NCBI GenBank assembly: GCA_035578155.1
Contig: JAPWDM010000020.1
Location: 8,469,269-8,533,268 of the forward strand
Origin: Brachynemurus nebulosus
Taxonomy: Eukaryota; Arthropoda; Insecta; Neuroptera; Myrmeleontidae
Length of the DNA stretch: 64,000 nt
Direction: 5' to 3'
The number at the start of each line of letters is the position of its first letter. The first letter of the stretch is position 1. Shown one piece after another: positions 32,986 through 44,190 of the stretch. The notes under the pieces were generated by a model that did not search any database, was not told the DNA's origin, and worked only from the letters and a program-made list of their open reading frames with translations. The position numbers and the translations under genes were made by a program.

Positions 32986-33985
32986 GTAAGAGAGACAAAG
33001 TAATTTTCATTAATCAGTATGTTTTAAATAATTTTAAAGATGCAGTAGATAGAGTAGCGATAATTCGTGACATGGATCTTCGACGATGGGCACTAGACGC
33101 CAGGAATACAATTGATTTTTTTGAATTTAAGGCGTCGAAATCATGGCTACTTACATTTAAGAAGCATTTTGGAATAGTATCACGAAAAATTATAAAATTC
33201 ATCACTAATCAAGCCAAGAATTTTCCAATTTAAGTGAAATATGTGAATCCTTTATTAAGGAAGTGAAACCCAATCTTGAAATTTATAAATTGCAAAACGT
33301 TTTTAATTCCGATCAGAGTTGTTTTCATTTAGAATTACATTCAGGTTGAACATTAACGGAAAAGGGTGCTAAAAAAAGTCGAAAAAGTTATTCAATCGCT
33401 GTCAGCAACACACACCTATACTAGAATTTTTAGCTATACTAGAACAATTTCAGCCGAGGGTCAGTTAATTTCTCCCTTATTTTTAGTTTTAAAAGAATGT
33501 ACACTATCTTATTATTTAAAGCAAAGAATGTATATGTTTCGACATCTAAATCAGGAAAGTTAACAAGAGACCACTTTCAAGAGTGGTTTCAAAATATATC
33601 TTTACCACAAACCAAAAAAGTCTTTATTATTACTTGACTCGTGGAGTGGTCAGTGCCCAGCTGTCGTGAAAAATATCATTCCTGAAGATAAACAAGTAAA
33701 AATATTAAGCATACCACCGAAAACAACAGCGCTTTTACAGTTAGATGTATATGGCTTCCGGTTTTAGAAAAATTTCGTTCGAACATTGTCTGACTTAATT
33801 ATCATATAAGACAGTGATATAGACCTACATTCTAGGAATAATATCATAAAAATACAATCCCTAGCACATAGTCAGCTCTCATCACCCCGTTTTAGAGATA
33901 CATTTAAATACGCCTGGTATAAGAGCGGATACATAGAACAAAGACCAGATTACTTCGTTAATTCCGTCGAATATATTTTTTTTTA
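32986..33985 (+). pseudogene. pogo-like transposase, catalytic part, disrupted
   Basis: It resumes KRDKVIFINQYVLNNFKDAV, then IRDMDLRRWALDARNTIDFF and SWLLTFKKHFGIVSRKI (the CENP-B-like second helix-turn-helix). After several stops it gives TISAEGQLISPLFLVLKE, LLLLDSWSGQCPAV (catalytic Asp) and SIPPKTTALLQLDVYGFRF, the usual pogo/DDE signature before the last acidic residue. Multiple frame changes and stops make it dead. Confidence 0.7.
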
Positions 33986-34305
33986 AAACTGATCTAAATA
34001 CTCAACCTCAATTTTACCTGGACAGCCCCTCCAGTAAGACCGACCCTGGATTTATAAACATCAATAGAAATCTCTCTAAAAATTAAGTGTTTTGTCAATT
34101 TAAAGTTATTTTCTATCTGTCGCCGTTTCCAAGTTATCAAGCAAAATTAAAATTTTACCGTAATTTTGATGGGTGATTTCACCCCTTAAATGGCGACGGT
34201 GGCAGATAAAAAAAATACGGGTCCGTTATTTTCGCTTGTACTACACATATACCAAGTTTCATCAAAATTGCGAATTGACAGTTCAAAACCTTTCCGTGTC
34301 AGACG

Positions 34306-34689
34306 AAGTGAATCTCGTTGATATGAAAATGAATAAGAAATTGCTATTATGTAATGTTAGGTAATGCTTATTTAGTAATACAAGCACGACAGCCAAGGGT
34401 GCTTATTAGTGAGTTAACATGATATCGCTGGACTTTCATTGCATTTTTATGACGTTATATATATTTACATATATATGTATGTCATATGTGCATATACATG
34501 AATGGTGAACAAATTTACTGTATTAAACTTTTACTATTATTTTCAAGACTAAATAAGTTTTTAGTTTCTTTATTTCACTTTGTGCCAGTTTTTGTTATAC
34601 ATGTAAGAGAAATTTCAACAACTAGTGTACCGGAGTCAGGTTATGCTGAAGATACGATGTTGCAGTGAAATAGCCAGCTTTGATACTTA
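34306..34689. other. Short unassigned stretch
   Basis: No gene or repeat is recognised. It ends with the TTA (34687-34689) that flanks the next element. Confidence 0.3.
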
Positions 34690-35149
34690 GGTCCGATTTA
34701 CATTAACGTTCTGTTCTCACTCCGATACCACTCCGCTCCAGGTTCGAGAAAATATTCTTACACAATAAACAAGGAGTGTATTCACATCATCGCTCTGATA
34801 TCGGTCCGATATCAGTCGCGGTTCGCTCCCGTTTCAATGCCACTCCAATATCAATACCACTCAGTTAATATTTTATTGGAGCGATATCAGACTTGTTATG
34901 GCTTGTACTTTTAGTGTAAACACTTTCTTGATTCCATTCCACTCCGCTTGCATTCAGTTGTTATGAAAAGATATTTGTATCGAACTCGGACCGAACTGGA
35001 TGTGTAACCAGAGTGGCATTATAATGTGAATAGAGAACGAATGGGTAGTAGCATGATATCAGCACTGTAATGTGAACACAACAAGATTATATCGAATCGG
35101 GAGCGTAATGATATCGGAGTGAGAGTGGAGTGATAATATAAATCGGGTC
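34690..35149. mobile_element. 460-bp Tourist-like MITE
   Basis: The terminal inverted repeats read GGTCCGATTTACATTA at the left and, as complement, GACCCGATTTATATTA at the right. TTA flanks both ends (34687-34689 and 35150-35152). The interior is rich in GATATC and ACTCCG/CGGAGT words in both orientations. It has no ORF. TIR plus TTA is the known signature of Harbinger-driven MITEs. Confidence 0.6.
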
Positions 35150-35429
35150 TTACAGTATTACGGAGATCTAGATGAAATGTACTTCGAATGATTCTCTTAA
35201 TTAGAATCACCTGGTTGCGATCTTATCGTGTCAATGTTCGCTGCTGACATTGATTTCCACGAGAAAAAATGTAAAATCAAAATTATTTTATTTTTATTTA
35301 TTTATTTTTAAAGTGCATCGACAATAATAGTTATTAGCACTTGTACAATATTATTACATTGTATATGATTAAGTAATGTTTTGTTATTTGTTGTAATTAA
35401 ATTTAAAGTACAGTTTGTTCTAATTTTTT

Positions 35430-35690
35430 TCAAACAGTTGATTGTACAAATTTTATTAGTTTTTCATTGTTTTCTGGGTGGAGTGCTTCAGCCAGTTGTT
35501 GTGGTATGTTGTTTTGTATTCGTTGTTGGTGATATTTTGGGCATTCTAGGATGAAATGTTGTACTGTAAGTCTTTTTCTACATGTGAGACAACTTGGTGC
35601 TTCAGTTTTCTTGAAAATATATTTGTGAGTGAGGTAGGTGTGACCCAATCGGAATCTTGTTAGTGTTGTGTCTTTTTTTCTATCAAAATG
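35430..35690 (-). pseudogene. LINE C-terminal CCHC region
   Basis: GHTYLTHKYIFKKTEAPSC leads into CLTCRKRLTVQHFILEC, a C-x2-C-x7-H-x4-C motif common at the C-terminus of insect LINE ORF2 proteins. The preceding frame is broken by stops around 35700-35890. Confidence 0.75.
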
Positions 35691-35889
35691 TGGTGGTACA
35701 TTCCACTTTTTGATTGTTGGTTTTATTCTTTTGAATTTTTGTGTTGATTGAGACCATTGTGTTTGCCACTTAGCTATAATATTTTTCCTTATAGTTTATG
35801 TAAGGTCTGAATGGTACATTTGATTTATGATTTCTGTACTTTGATCGTTATTTACAAATCTTGCATAACTATGTGTGATGGTATCCAAA

Positions 35890-36312
35890 TTAGCTTTGTA
35901 ATTTTATTATTAGTTTATATATAAACATATTGCGCATGTGTAGATCTTCTATTTTGGATATGATGGGGTGATTTGTGTACATCTGGTTTATGGAAATTAT
36001 GGAACTTAGTGAGTCGGTTAGTATCAGGAATTTGGTTTTTAGAAGTGATTTTATTGTTTCGAAAGATTTCCATAATGCTGTTAATTCTGCGGTAAATATT
36101 ACATTATGTTCTGGTAGATTTATTTTTATTGCACTTTCATTATAAACTACTGCACAAGATGTCTCATGTTGAGTTTTGCTGCCGTCTGTGTAAATTTGTT
36201 CATAGTCTTTATGAGCTTGTATTAATATGAAAAATTCTTTTTTATATATTTCTGGATGAGTATTGGCTTTATTATATTTTGTCAGTGTTATATCGTAGGG
36301 TACAGGTATCAT
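35890..36312 (-). pseudogene. LINE RNase H domain
   Basis: YTDGSKTQHETSCAVVYNES holds the first catalytic Asp, TAELTALWKSFETIK the Glu, and FLILTDSLSSIISINQMY the second Asp. This is a type I RNase H that removes template RNA in related elements. A stop follows at 35890, so the last part is detached. Confidence 0.8.
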
Positions 36313-36737
36313 TGTCCATGGATGATATTTGGGTTTTGTGTGTTTATATAGTGGTGGAAGGATTGTATTTACACTGTTAAGAATTTGTTGGAATCATACA
36401 TGTGAAAGGGTTTGGTATATTGAGGATGTATGTGGTAAAAATTTACGTTTCTATTGCTTATAACATTATTGTATGCTGTGTGCTTGGGGTTAGTAGCTAT
36501 TTTTAAGGCGTAGTTTATTGTTTGTATTTCCCTACGATATATGAGGTTAGGCTCATTTGCTTCACAGTGGAGGCTTTCAATCGTAATAGTTCTCATTGCT
36601 TCTAATATTATTTATAGTGCGGAGTTGGGAATTGATTCTAGTTTATTTAGATAGGTTTTTTTGGCGCTAGAGTAAATTACTGACCCATAATCTAACTGTG
36701 ATCTTGTAATTGTTCTGTATACTTTAAGTAGTGTGTC

Positions 36738-37430
36738 TCAATTTGCACCCCAATTTCGGTTTCCGATTATTTTAAATATGTTGAGTGATGAGATTGCCTT
36801 TGCACGTCGTTCATTTATATGTTTTTTCCATGTTAATTTTGAGTCAAATGTGAATCCTAGAAATTTGGTATGTGTTTTGAATTCTATTGGTTCATTGTGT
36901 AGTTGTATACGTAGTGGTTGTTGTTGTTTTCTTAGTCTAGTGAAATGTACTGCGTGGGTTTTTGACAGTGAGAATGTGTACCCAGTATTATTTGACCATT
37001 CTTGTAATTTGTTCAAGAAGTTTTGGAAATGTTGTCGTATAACTTCAATATTCCTTCCTCGGCAATAGATCACTATGTCGTCTGCGAATAGCGATATTTT
37101 GACTGGTGGTTGTGTTGTTTTAGTTATTTGGTTTATCGCGATTAAAAATAAGGTGGTACTTATTGGAGATCCTTGCATGATTCCATTTTCCATTGTCTTT
37201 CTTTCCGATAGTTTGTTATTTGCTCTAATTGTAAATTCTCTGTTGTGTAATAGGTTTTTGATGTATGCCAATATATTTCCATTGAAATTCCATTCGACTA
37301 GTGGTTTTAGTATTAATAGTCTCCACGTGTTGTTAAATGCATTTTCTAAATCAATTAAAATCGCAACTAGGTGCTGTCTGTTTTTAAAGGTTTCTTGAAT
37401 TTCCGATTCCAGTTTAGAAGTTGATCAATA
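36738..37430 (-). pseudogene. LINE reverse transcriptase, catalytic part
   Basis: The frame starts next to the insertion boundary with TTIDQLL, reads VAILIDLENAFNNTW and GIMQGSPISTTLFLIAIN, then ISLFADDIVIYCRGRN with the catalytic FADD, and KTHAVHFTRLRKQQQPL and TKFLGFTFDSKLTWKKHI. It is broken by a frame change near 37275 and again before 36738. Confidence 0.85.
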
Positions 37431-37579
37431 GTTGTATGCCCAGTGAACATAGAATGTAAATGTGATGTAACAAGGAAATAACAAGTTACGTAACTTTTTG
37501 GACTTATGGGTGACATAACAATTATATAAAATTAGAGTTTTATGTTATGTACCTAATTGTTACCTGTATGTTACGTAAT

Positions 37580-37960
37580 AGTTACATGCCATTGTGACTG
37601 TAATAAAATGTCACATTTGTGACTGCTATGTTACGTTTAGATGATGTATCAAGGTTGCTTTGATAAAACGTCACAGTGTGACTCTTATGTTATGTCTTCG
37701 CAACCTAACAATGTTACTTTGATAAAACCTCACAGAACTGACTCTTATGTTATGTTGTTGTGACGTATCAACGTTACTTTAATGAAATGTCACAACTATG
37801 ACTCTTTTGTTATGTCCTGATGACCTAACAATGTTACTTTGAATAAAACGTCACAACAGTACTCTAAATGTTATGTTTTTGTGATGTATTAACGTTGTTT
37901 TAATGAAATGTCACAATCATAACTCTTTTGTTATGTTTTTGTGACGTATCAATATTAATA
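37580..37960 (+). repeat. ~59-bp tandem repeats inside the TIR element
   Basis: About six diverged units share GTGACTCTTATGTTATGT, TGACGTATCAA.GTTACTTT and AATAAAACGTCACA. The same words (TTACGTCACA) recur inverted near 38750-38800, so the repeats form part of long imperfect arms. Confidence 0.7.
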
Positions 37961-38098
37961 CAACATTTCACTTGTCACTTTTGTGAAATGTCTTGTTACC
38001 ATATTAATTTTAAATGTATCAATTCGTGAGGAATTATCCATTTAAAGATTCCTGCAGTTTTTCAATCTACCCCCTGTTGGCGTCTGATGTAATTAAAT

Positions 38099-38282
38099 TT
38101 CATCCATCCATTTTTGTATAAGTTGATTCATGTTATTTGTTATATGGGTTATGGCGTTATATTATATAATATAACCCCATAATATATGATATAACCCCAT
38201 AATATATATAATATAACCCCATAACCCATATAACAAATAACATAAATCGACTTATACAAAAATGGATGGATGAAATGGATGA
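38099..38282. repeat. Palindrome inside the TIR element
   Basis: TCCATCCATTTTTGTATAAG at the left is mirrored by CTTATACAAAAATGGATGGA at the right. The middle has repeated ATAACCCCATAATATAT. Confidence 0.7.
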
Positions 38283-38490
38283 ACGAATGTTTTTTAATAT
38301 TGATACGTCACAAAAACATAACAAAAGAGTCATGATTTCGATATTTCATTAAAACAACATTAATTCGTCGTGAAAACAACGTTAATTTTGTTACAGATTA
38401 ATTTAAAAATGAAACTTTTATGAAAATTCTTGTAAGGCTTTATTTACTATTTTGTGATATATATTAACATATAACGATCAGAATAAATAA

Positions 38491-38601
38491 GGGAGTTTGG
38501 TTCTAGTGGTTAAGACTGCCGATAATTTAAGAGATGCCTCAGCTTGGATAATGGATCGAATCCTGGAACAGCCAACAAAAAAAAATAATAATAATAATTT
38601 A
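38491..38601 (+). repeat. tRNA-derived SINE-like copy
   Basis: TGGTTCTAGTGGTTAAGAC resembles a pol III A box region of Ser/Leu-type tRNAs. GGATCGAATCCTGG matches a B box with one change. A run of A followed by (AAT)n forms the tail. Its size (~110 bp) fits a minimal SINE or a retroposed tRNA. Confidence 0.5.
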
Positions 38602-38894
38602 GGTGTATGTATATGTCAATAAGTTGGTAATATTTGTATGTAATGTTAATAAGAAACAAAAAAAGGAATTTTGAATTTGCTTTTTGCAAAAGAAGGCGTA
38701 ATTTTTATCTATAAGGTAACACCAAAGTTATATTTTCCTAAAACGTAACAAGAACATCACAATGTTACGTCACATTGTTACGTTTATGAGTGGGAAATTG
38801 TAAGTTACATGTGAGTCACATGTGACTCACATGTTATGTAACATGTGACTTTCAGTTCTGTCACTGTGACATAAAATTTACAGAAAAATGTTCA

Positions 38895-40155
38895 CTGGGT
38901 GGTGATGCCGAAATCCTGATTGGTTTTTTGTAAGTAGTTTTCTTTTCTCTATTTCCCATAGTAATCTTTTATTAATAATTTTTTCGAGAAGTTTCGATAA
39001 ACAGGATGCAAGTGAGATTGGTCTGTAGGAGTTTGGTTTTTTGGTTTGTTGGGTTTTAATATCGGAATTATTATTGTCTGGTTCCATGTTCGTGAAAATG
39101 TTTTATTGACCCAGATATGATTGTATATGTTGAGCAGGGTATGTTTAGCTTGAAGAGAAAGGTTTTTTAGGAATATATATGGAATGTTGTCTGGACCTGG
39201 GGTGCTACTGCTTTCTGTGCTTTTAAGAGCGTGGTCAAATTCTATATTGCTTATGGGTAGATTTATTGGTGATTGGTCGTCTTGTATTATAATATTTGTG
39301 TTTTGCTCAGTAGTATGTATATATTCCATGAATTTTTCAGTACAGTTCGCATTAGAAAATTTTTTTTCAAGTTTGGTTGCTATTAGGTCGGCTAGGGTTT
39401 GATGATTGCTATGTATTTCATTATTATGTTGCAGTGCGGCAATACTTAACGGTTTCTTGATGCTTTGTATGGATTTAATTTTTCTCCACATTTCACTTGC
39501 TGTCGTGTTTGCGTCTATAGTTGTAATGTATTCGTACCATGATTTTTGTTTACATAGTTTGATTATTCTTCTGCTCTGGGCTCTAAGTTTTTTATAATTT
39601 ACTAGATCTTCGAGTTTTCGTGTTTTTTTGTAACGGTTAAATGCCTTGTGACTTTGTGTAATTGCTGTGTCACATTCGTCGTTCCACCAGGGTACAGGAG
39701 TCCGTCTTATAGTGTTAGATGTTTTTGATATGGTGGTTTCAACTTCAACTGTTATAATTTCTGGGAATTTTTTAACTGTTGTGTTTACATCTTGATCAGT
39801 TTCAGGATTGATTGTTGATGAGGCTTCCGTTAGTTTTTTAAATGTTTCCCATTCGATGTCTTTATTAAGTTTCCATTTTTCTAGTGTTGTTGTTGGTTGA
39901 AGCGAGGTACAGGTTATTTGAACTTTTATCGGAAAATGGTCACTTCCAAATAATTGGGATAGGGGATTCCATTGGATTCTGCTTGAAATTTGGGATGTCG
40001 ATATTGTTAGGTCTATATTTGAAAAGGAATCGCTAGAAGAGTTAAAGTGAGTGGGTTCGTGGATATTTTTGATAATCAGGTTTTCGTCTAAGGTTATTTC
40101 TTCTATTAAGTTTCCTTTATCGTTAGAGTATGATCCCCAGATTTCGTTATGCACA
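38895..40155 (-). pseudogene. LINE endonuclease C-terminus and RT N-terminus
   Basis: From 40155 the frame gives NEIWGSYSNDKGNLIEEIT, SFSNIDLTIST and GSDHFPIKVQI, the end of the endonuclease with the catalytic SDH. RIPVPWWNDECD-like and YKKLRAQSRRIIK blocks follow, then STPGPDNIPYIFLKNL and WNQTIIIPILKPNKPKN, the RT entry. A frame change leads to NSYRPISLASCLSKLLEKII and LLTKNQSGFRHHH, where the TIR insertion cuts it. Confidence 0.85.
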
Positions 40156-40159
40156 TTAA

Positions 40160-41010
40160 GGAGGGAGTTCAAATAAAAAAGCAACTTTTTTATTTATGAT
40201 TATTTTGCTTTTTGCAATTTTTTTTCAAATTAGGGAGGGTTTCAAATAGAAAATTTTGTTTTTGAAACATTCATTACTCTTCCCTGTGGGGGGAGGCGGC
40301 CCCTTTTTACAAGTTTTTAAACGTTTACAAGACACGCCATATCTCAAAAAGTAATGAATATTTTTTAAATATTTTTTCATTATTTTATTCCTAAAAGAAC
40401 CTGTTCATAAAGCTAAGTATGGGTTTCAGGTAATTTTAAAAATTTACTATAAAATTGTAATCCAAAACTTCTAAACATTATAAAACCCAATTTTTATTTT
40501 AAAAAAAAATGTTTAAAAATAGTTACAATTATTCAAATGGAAAAAGCATACTCCACTTTATGCGCAATATGTTTATGAACAAAATTTAAAAAAATGAAGT
40601 CTCTATCTTTTCTAGAACTTGAGATATTATTTTCCTTGTCCGAAAAAACACAACTTTTGGGAACGATAAAAAACAAAAATTATAACAAAAGAAGCGATTT
40701 ACTCACAGTTTTGTTAAAACGTCTACAAAGGCATACAAATAAAAGAACATTATCTTAGTGCATACTATAAATCATGTACCCACCAAAATTAAATATTACT
40801 GATCAAATCGCGAAGGGGGGGGGCGAGCATTTTCTGCAAAGGAGCAGCAACTTGGTTGTGCGGCGGCTCACAAATAAATATTTTTCTACTTGAAAAAAAA
40901 TTTTTGGCCATGTTTTATATATCACCGTGTTTGTAAAGAACCACAAAACAAAATAAAAACAAAAAACGAGATTCGAAAAAAATTAGTTTATTAGCCGTTT
41001 CTGGCGTGAC
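40160..41010. mobile_element. 851-bp insertion flanked by TTAA
   Basis: It separates LLGDF (right) from NVHNEIWGS (left) of the endonuclease, which are normally contiguous. TTAA lies on both sides (40156-40159 and 41011-41014). The ends (GGAGGGAGTTC and, as complement, GTCACGCCAG) are not inverted copies. TTAA duplication is known for piggyBac and Kolobok, but without TIRs the class is open. No ORF. Confidence 0.55.
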
Positions 41011-41014
41011 TTAA

Positions 41015-41414
41015 AGTCTCCTAATAATATGTAGAGCTTTGGAAGTAGTGAAAGGAGATTTAATATTTCTTGTTTACTGATGTTTTGATTCGGTGGTCTG
41101 TAGATGTTGCAAATAGTGACTCTGTTTGGAATGTAAATGTTTGTCGCTATTGCTTCTAAATTTGTTTGAATTGGAATCTTGTCTGAATGGATATCTTGTC
41201 GGAAAAATGTGGCAACTCCACCACTTGCATGTTGTACATTTGCTCTATGTTTGAAATATGCTTGGTAATTTTTAAGTTGTAAATTCTAGTGTTGTTTTGC
41301 ATATGTTTCTTGAAGGGCTATTATATGGATTTTTTCTGTATTTAAAAGATGTTGTAGCGTTTGTAAACGGGCATAGAATCCGTTTAAGTTCCATTGTAAT
41401 ATTATTATATCCAT
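41015..41414 (-). pseudogene. LINE endonuclease, N-terminal part
   Basis: ATG at 41414 opens MDIIILQWNLNGFYARLQTL, the usual start of the APE-type endonuclease (catalytic N in QWN), then IHIIALQETYAKQH with the catalytic Glu. An in-frame stop follows. ASGGVATFFRQDI, AIATNIYIPN and CNIYRPPNQ lead to LYILLGDFK, where the TTAA insertion sits. The domain nicks target DNA for reverse transcription. Confidence 0.85.
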
Positions 41415-41419
41415 TTTGT

Positions 41420-41760
41420 TTACTGATTTTTCTTAGCTTATTTAGTGTTCTTTTTCAGAATCTAGTTCATAAGATGATGATGTTGGATAACCCAATCTTT
41501 CTGATTTTAGTTGTGTTTTCATTTTTGTATTCTTCTTGTAATTTTTCCTTTCGTGTGAGGATTTTTTAATTGTGGTCTTATTTTGGTAAGGAGATCTATT
41601 AAGTATTTCGTGTCAGTGATGTATATGCCTGGCAATATTTAATGGATCCTCTGTTTGATTTAAAAACTTTTCAATGAAATCTATGAATTCTGATTAATGA
41701 ATCTTTGTTATATTCTATTTTGTCCTTCATGAATTCGAATACACGGGTGTGTATTATACA
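41420..41760 (-). pseudogene. Probable C-terminal remnant of LINE ORF1
   Basis: Just upstream of the endonuclease start, the minus strand reads a basic stretch, then SERLGYPTSSSYELDSEKEH and a stop, a composition usual for the end of LINE ORF1 proteins. No CCHC knuckle is seen, so the element is probably 5' truncated. Confidence 0.4.
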
Positions 41761-42870
41761 CGGGGGGGGGACTCATGGAATACACTCTTCTAAATATTAT
41801 TATTGTTCAGAACTTAAACAGTGGACGTTGATTGAAATTTTCTATTTGTTAATTATATTTTTTTATTCTCTTCGAAACATCTGAAATTTCTTTTGTTTTT
41901 TGTTTTGACATACGGAAATAAACATAAAAAATTATATACACAACAACAGAATCGTTATTTCGGTAAAGGACCATTAACACCGACAACTCAGTTTGTAGCC
42001 TTTTTATTTTGCTTTGGATTTATAGAAGCATCCATTTACTGATAAAGTAATCAAGACAAAATGCTTAAAGCAACAATAATTTTTTTACGATACGTGCTGT
42101 AACAAACATAATTATTACTAGCAATACAAAGCAGAACTGTTTCGTTGACACGAAATGTATTTTAAAAACATTATAGTATTTTCATTAGTAAATATTGTTC
42201 TCGTTATTGTCAGTGTATTACATTGCTGCATAGCATGAAATAAAAATACTGAAGAAAAATCAGTTTTATTATTTGTACAGAGTGATCCAATTTGTTGTTT
42301 TATAAATAGAATATTCGAAGATTAAGTAAATTTTCTATATTAGAATCTCGAATAGGTACTGTTCTGTTCATCACTATTAGAAAACACTTGCAACGGAAAA
42401 AATTTCCTTGTATTAATATCCCCTGAATATGAAATTCACTAAATTCGCACGGCTGCAGAACAGTTCGTGCAGAGGAATAAGAATGTTATATAAAATTATT
42501 ATAGGTAATTTAAGCTAAAAATAATTCAGATCACAACAATTTGTACGAAGATATAGAGGAAGGCATATATAGTTGATTTTCAATATTTCTGAGCTAGTCA
42601 TTGAAATAAACCAGTTTCTCATAAAATAACAAAAAAGGTGTCAAATTGATATTTTAGTTTCATAAATACCTAGACTCAAACGGTAACTAAAATTATTATT
42701 ATAGAAAAACCGACTGAGAGTAACTAAAAACGATAGTAAACGAGGTGAAATTGAAGAAAAAGAAAGAAAAATGGAATTGAATTATGAGAAAAGTTAACGT
42801 GAAGTCAGAATTGTCCGTCAGGGTATTATAGACTCAAAAAAGGCTTAAAATAAACAACTAGATGGAACTT
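41761..42870. other. AT-rich stretch, no feature assigned
   Basis: No gene or named repeat is visible. Confidence 0.3.
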
Positions 42871-43080
42871 GGGTAGTAAGATCACAGTGATTATGAACCA
42901 CTGAGTAGTAAGGTAATAGTGATTGTGGACCATTGCGTAGTAAGATCACAGTGATTGTGGGCCACTGGGTAGTGAAGTCATTGTAATTATGAGTCACTGG
43001 AGAGTAAGGTCATGGTTATTATGGACTATGTGTAGCAAGATCATACTGATTATGGACCACTATGGGTAGCAAGGTTAATC
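42871..43080 (+). repeat. ~38-bp minisatellite
   Basis: About five and a half diverged units of GGTAGTAAGATCACAGTGAT followed by TATGGACCACT. The units vary by single bases and small indels. Confidence 0.75.
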
Positions 43081-44135
43081 TAACACCAGGGTTAACCGTT
43101 TTCAACCCAATATGCTCTGTATTACGTTTTGATGTCAAGTTTGTAATTTGAATTTATTAATTTTAATTTGTGAAAATTTAAATCTCAACAGATTTGAATT
43201 TATATCAGTTGTGAAGTAGGAATATTTTTGGATATTTCAGTAATAAATCTAATTAAATTTGTTTCCATTAATAGTTTCTTCGGATATTTGACAGAAGATG
43301 TCACTGGTGAACTCATTATAATTTAAAATGGGGATCTAACTGCGTCAACCGCACCTTTTCGTAGTTAGTCAAATAAGCATGCGTAATTAGATAAATGAGT
43401 TGGGCTCAATTTTTCTTTGTTCTTATTTCTATCTACAGATCAAGCTGAAAAATTTTAAAATGTTTAGTTTCATTAATATTTTATATTTTACTAGTTAAAG
43501 TGATAATGAGATGATCAATATGTTGAATCTTAAATACAAAGAATTAATCCTTTAAAATTTAATTCTTACTTAAACAAAAATTTTTTAACTCTAAAAAAAC
43601 AATTTGATTAATTACGGTGTTTTTTAAAAAAAAGTTGCGGTGACATTTGCTGTCTGAGTGAATACGCATAAATTTATATATATATTTTTTTTTTGAAGTT
43701 CCATTGGTTTTTTAAGATTAAATAATTATTGTTTTTCGGTTCTTGACTAATTGATATGGATGTCATAATTATTGACATGGAGACATTAGTTTCTTTTCTT
43801 CATATAAATAAACTTTTACTAGCTTTTTAAAAATTGGTTTTTGACTAAATTCAATTGAACTTGGAATATGTGAGTTGAAGAGGCGATTGGGAGTTCTACA
43901 GATATGGCGCTGTTTCTTCTAGCTTTTTTTTTACAAAACATTTTGGATTTTTTAAAACTGGATGTTTTTTCAGATATTTTATACTTTCATATTTTAATTT
44001 TAATTGTATGATAATGTACGAAGTGTTATGGTTTTACAACCAAAGGGTTGTTATAATGGATTTTATTATGATTTGACGCGTTGGATCTAAACTGAAAAGT
44101 TTTCTTTTGTTTTATTCTTATTGAATTTTTGATTT
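43081..44135. other. AT-rich stretch, no feature assigned
   Basis: No gene is visible; long A and T runs dominate. Confidence 0.3.
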
Positions 44136-44180
44136 TTTGTCTTGATAATGGTGTTTGACACACCGAAACCGGTCGACATG
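44136..44180 (+). ncRNA. Degenerate hammerhead-like motif
   Basis: TGTC pairs with GACA as stem I. GGTGT-TTG-ACACACC forms stem II. GAAA is followed by the self-complementary CCGG, T and C. The first core box reads TTGATAA instead of CTGATGA, so two invariant positions are changed. It looks like the decayed end of a Penelope-like or related retroelement. Activity is not expected. Confidence 0.25.
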
Positions 44181-44190
44181 TTTAAGATTT

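Larger units (their letters stand above)
31128..34305 (+). mobile_element. pogo/Tc1-like transposon with ~300-bp TIRs
   Basis: Arms at about 31128-31430 and 34008-34305 are inverted copies (for example GGTTTTGAACTGTCAATTCG, GGCGACGGTGGCAGATAA and GCCCCTCCAGTA blocks) with about 85-90% match by eye. The interior holds a broken + strand transposase and a small hairpin insertion. An (AT)n tract lies at 32072-32153. Confidence 0.65.
37439..38898. mobile_element. 1460-bp TIR element inserted in the LINE RT
   Basis: The ends are inverted copies of CCCAGTGAACAT with continuing weaker match (GTAAAT, ATGT). It cuts the RT between QSGFRHH and TTIDQLL, two parts of one conserved motif, so it is younger than the LINE. 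It holds tandem repeats, a palindrome and a tRNA-derived SINE-like copy, but no transposase. A clear target duplication was not found. Confidence 0.65.
35283..41760 (-). mobile_element. Non-LTR retrotransposon (LINE with RNase H), reverse strand
   Basis: From right to left the minus strand has the tail of ORF1, an apurinic-type endonuclease, reverse transcriptase, RNase H, a C-terminal CCHC motif and a (TAAA)n-like tail at about 35283-35311. This domain order with RNase H fits the I/Nimb/Loa-like groups. Two DNA insertions (40160-41010 and 37439-38898) cut the endonuclease and the RT. Stops are frequent. The 5' end is uncertain, around 41.76 kb. Confidence 0.85.

Noticed and set aside
36733..39597. 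Plus-strand ORFs between 36.7 and 39.6 kb
   Set aside because: They are antisense shadows of the reverse-strand LINE domains.
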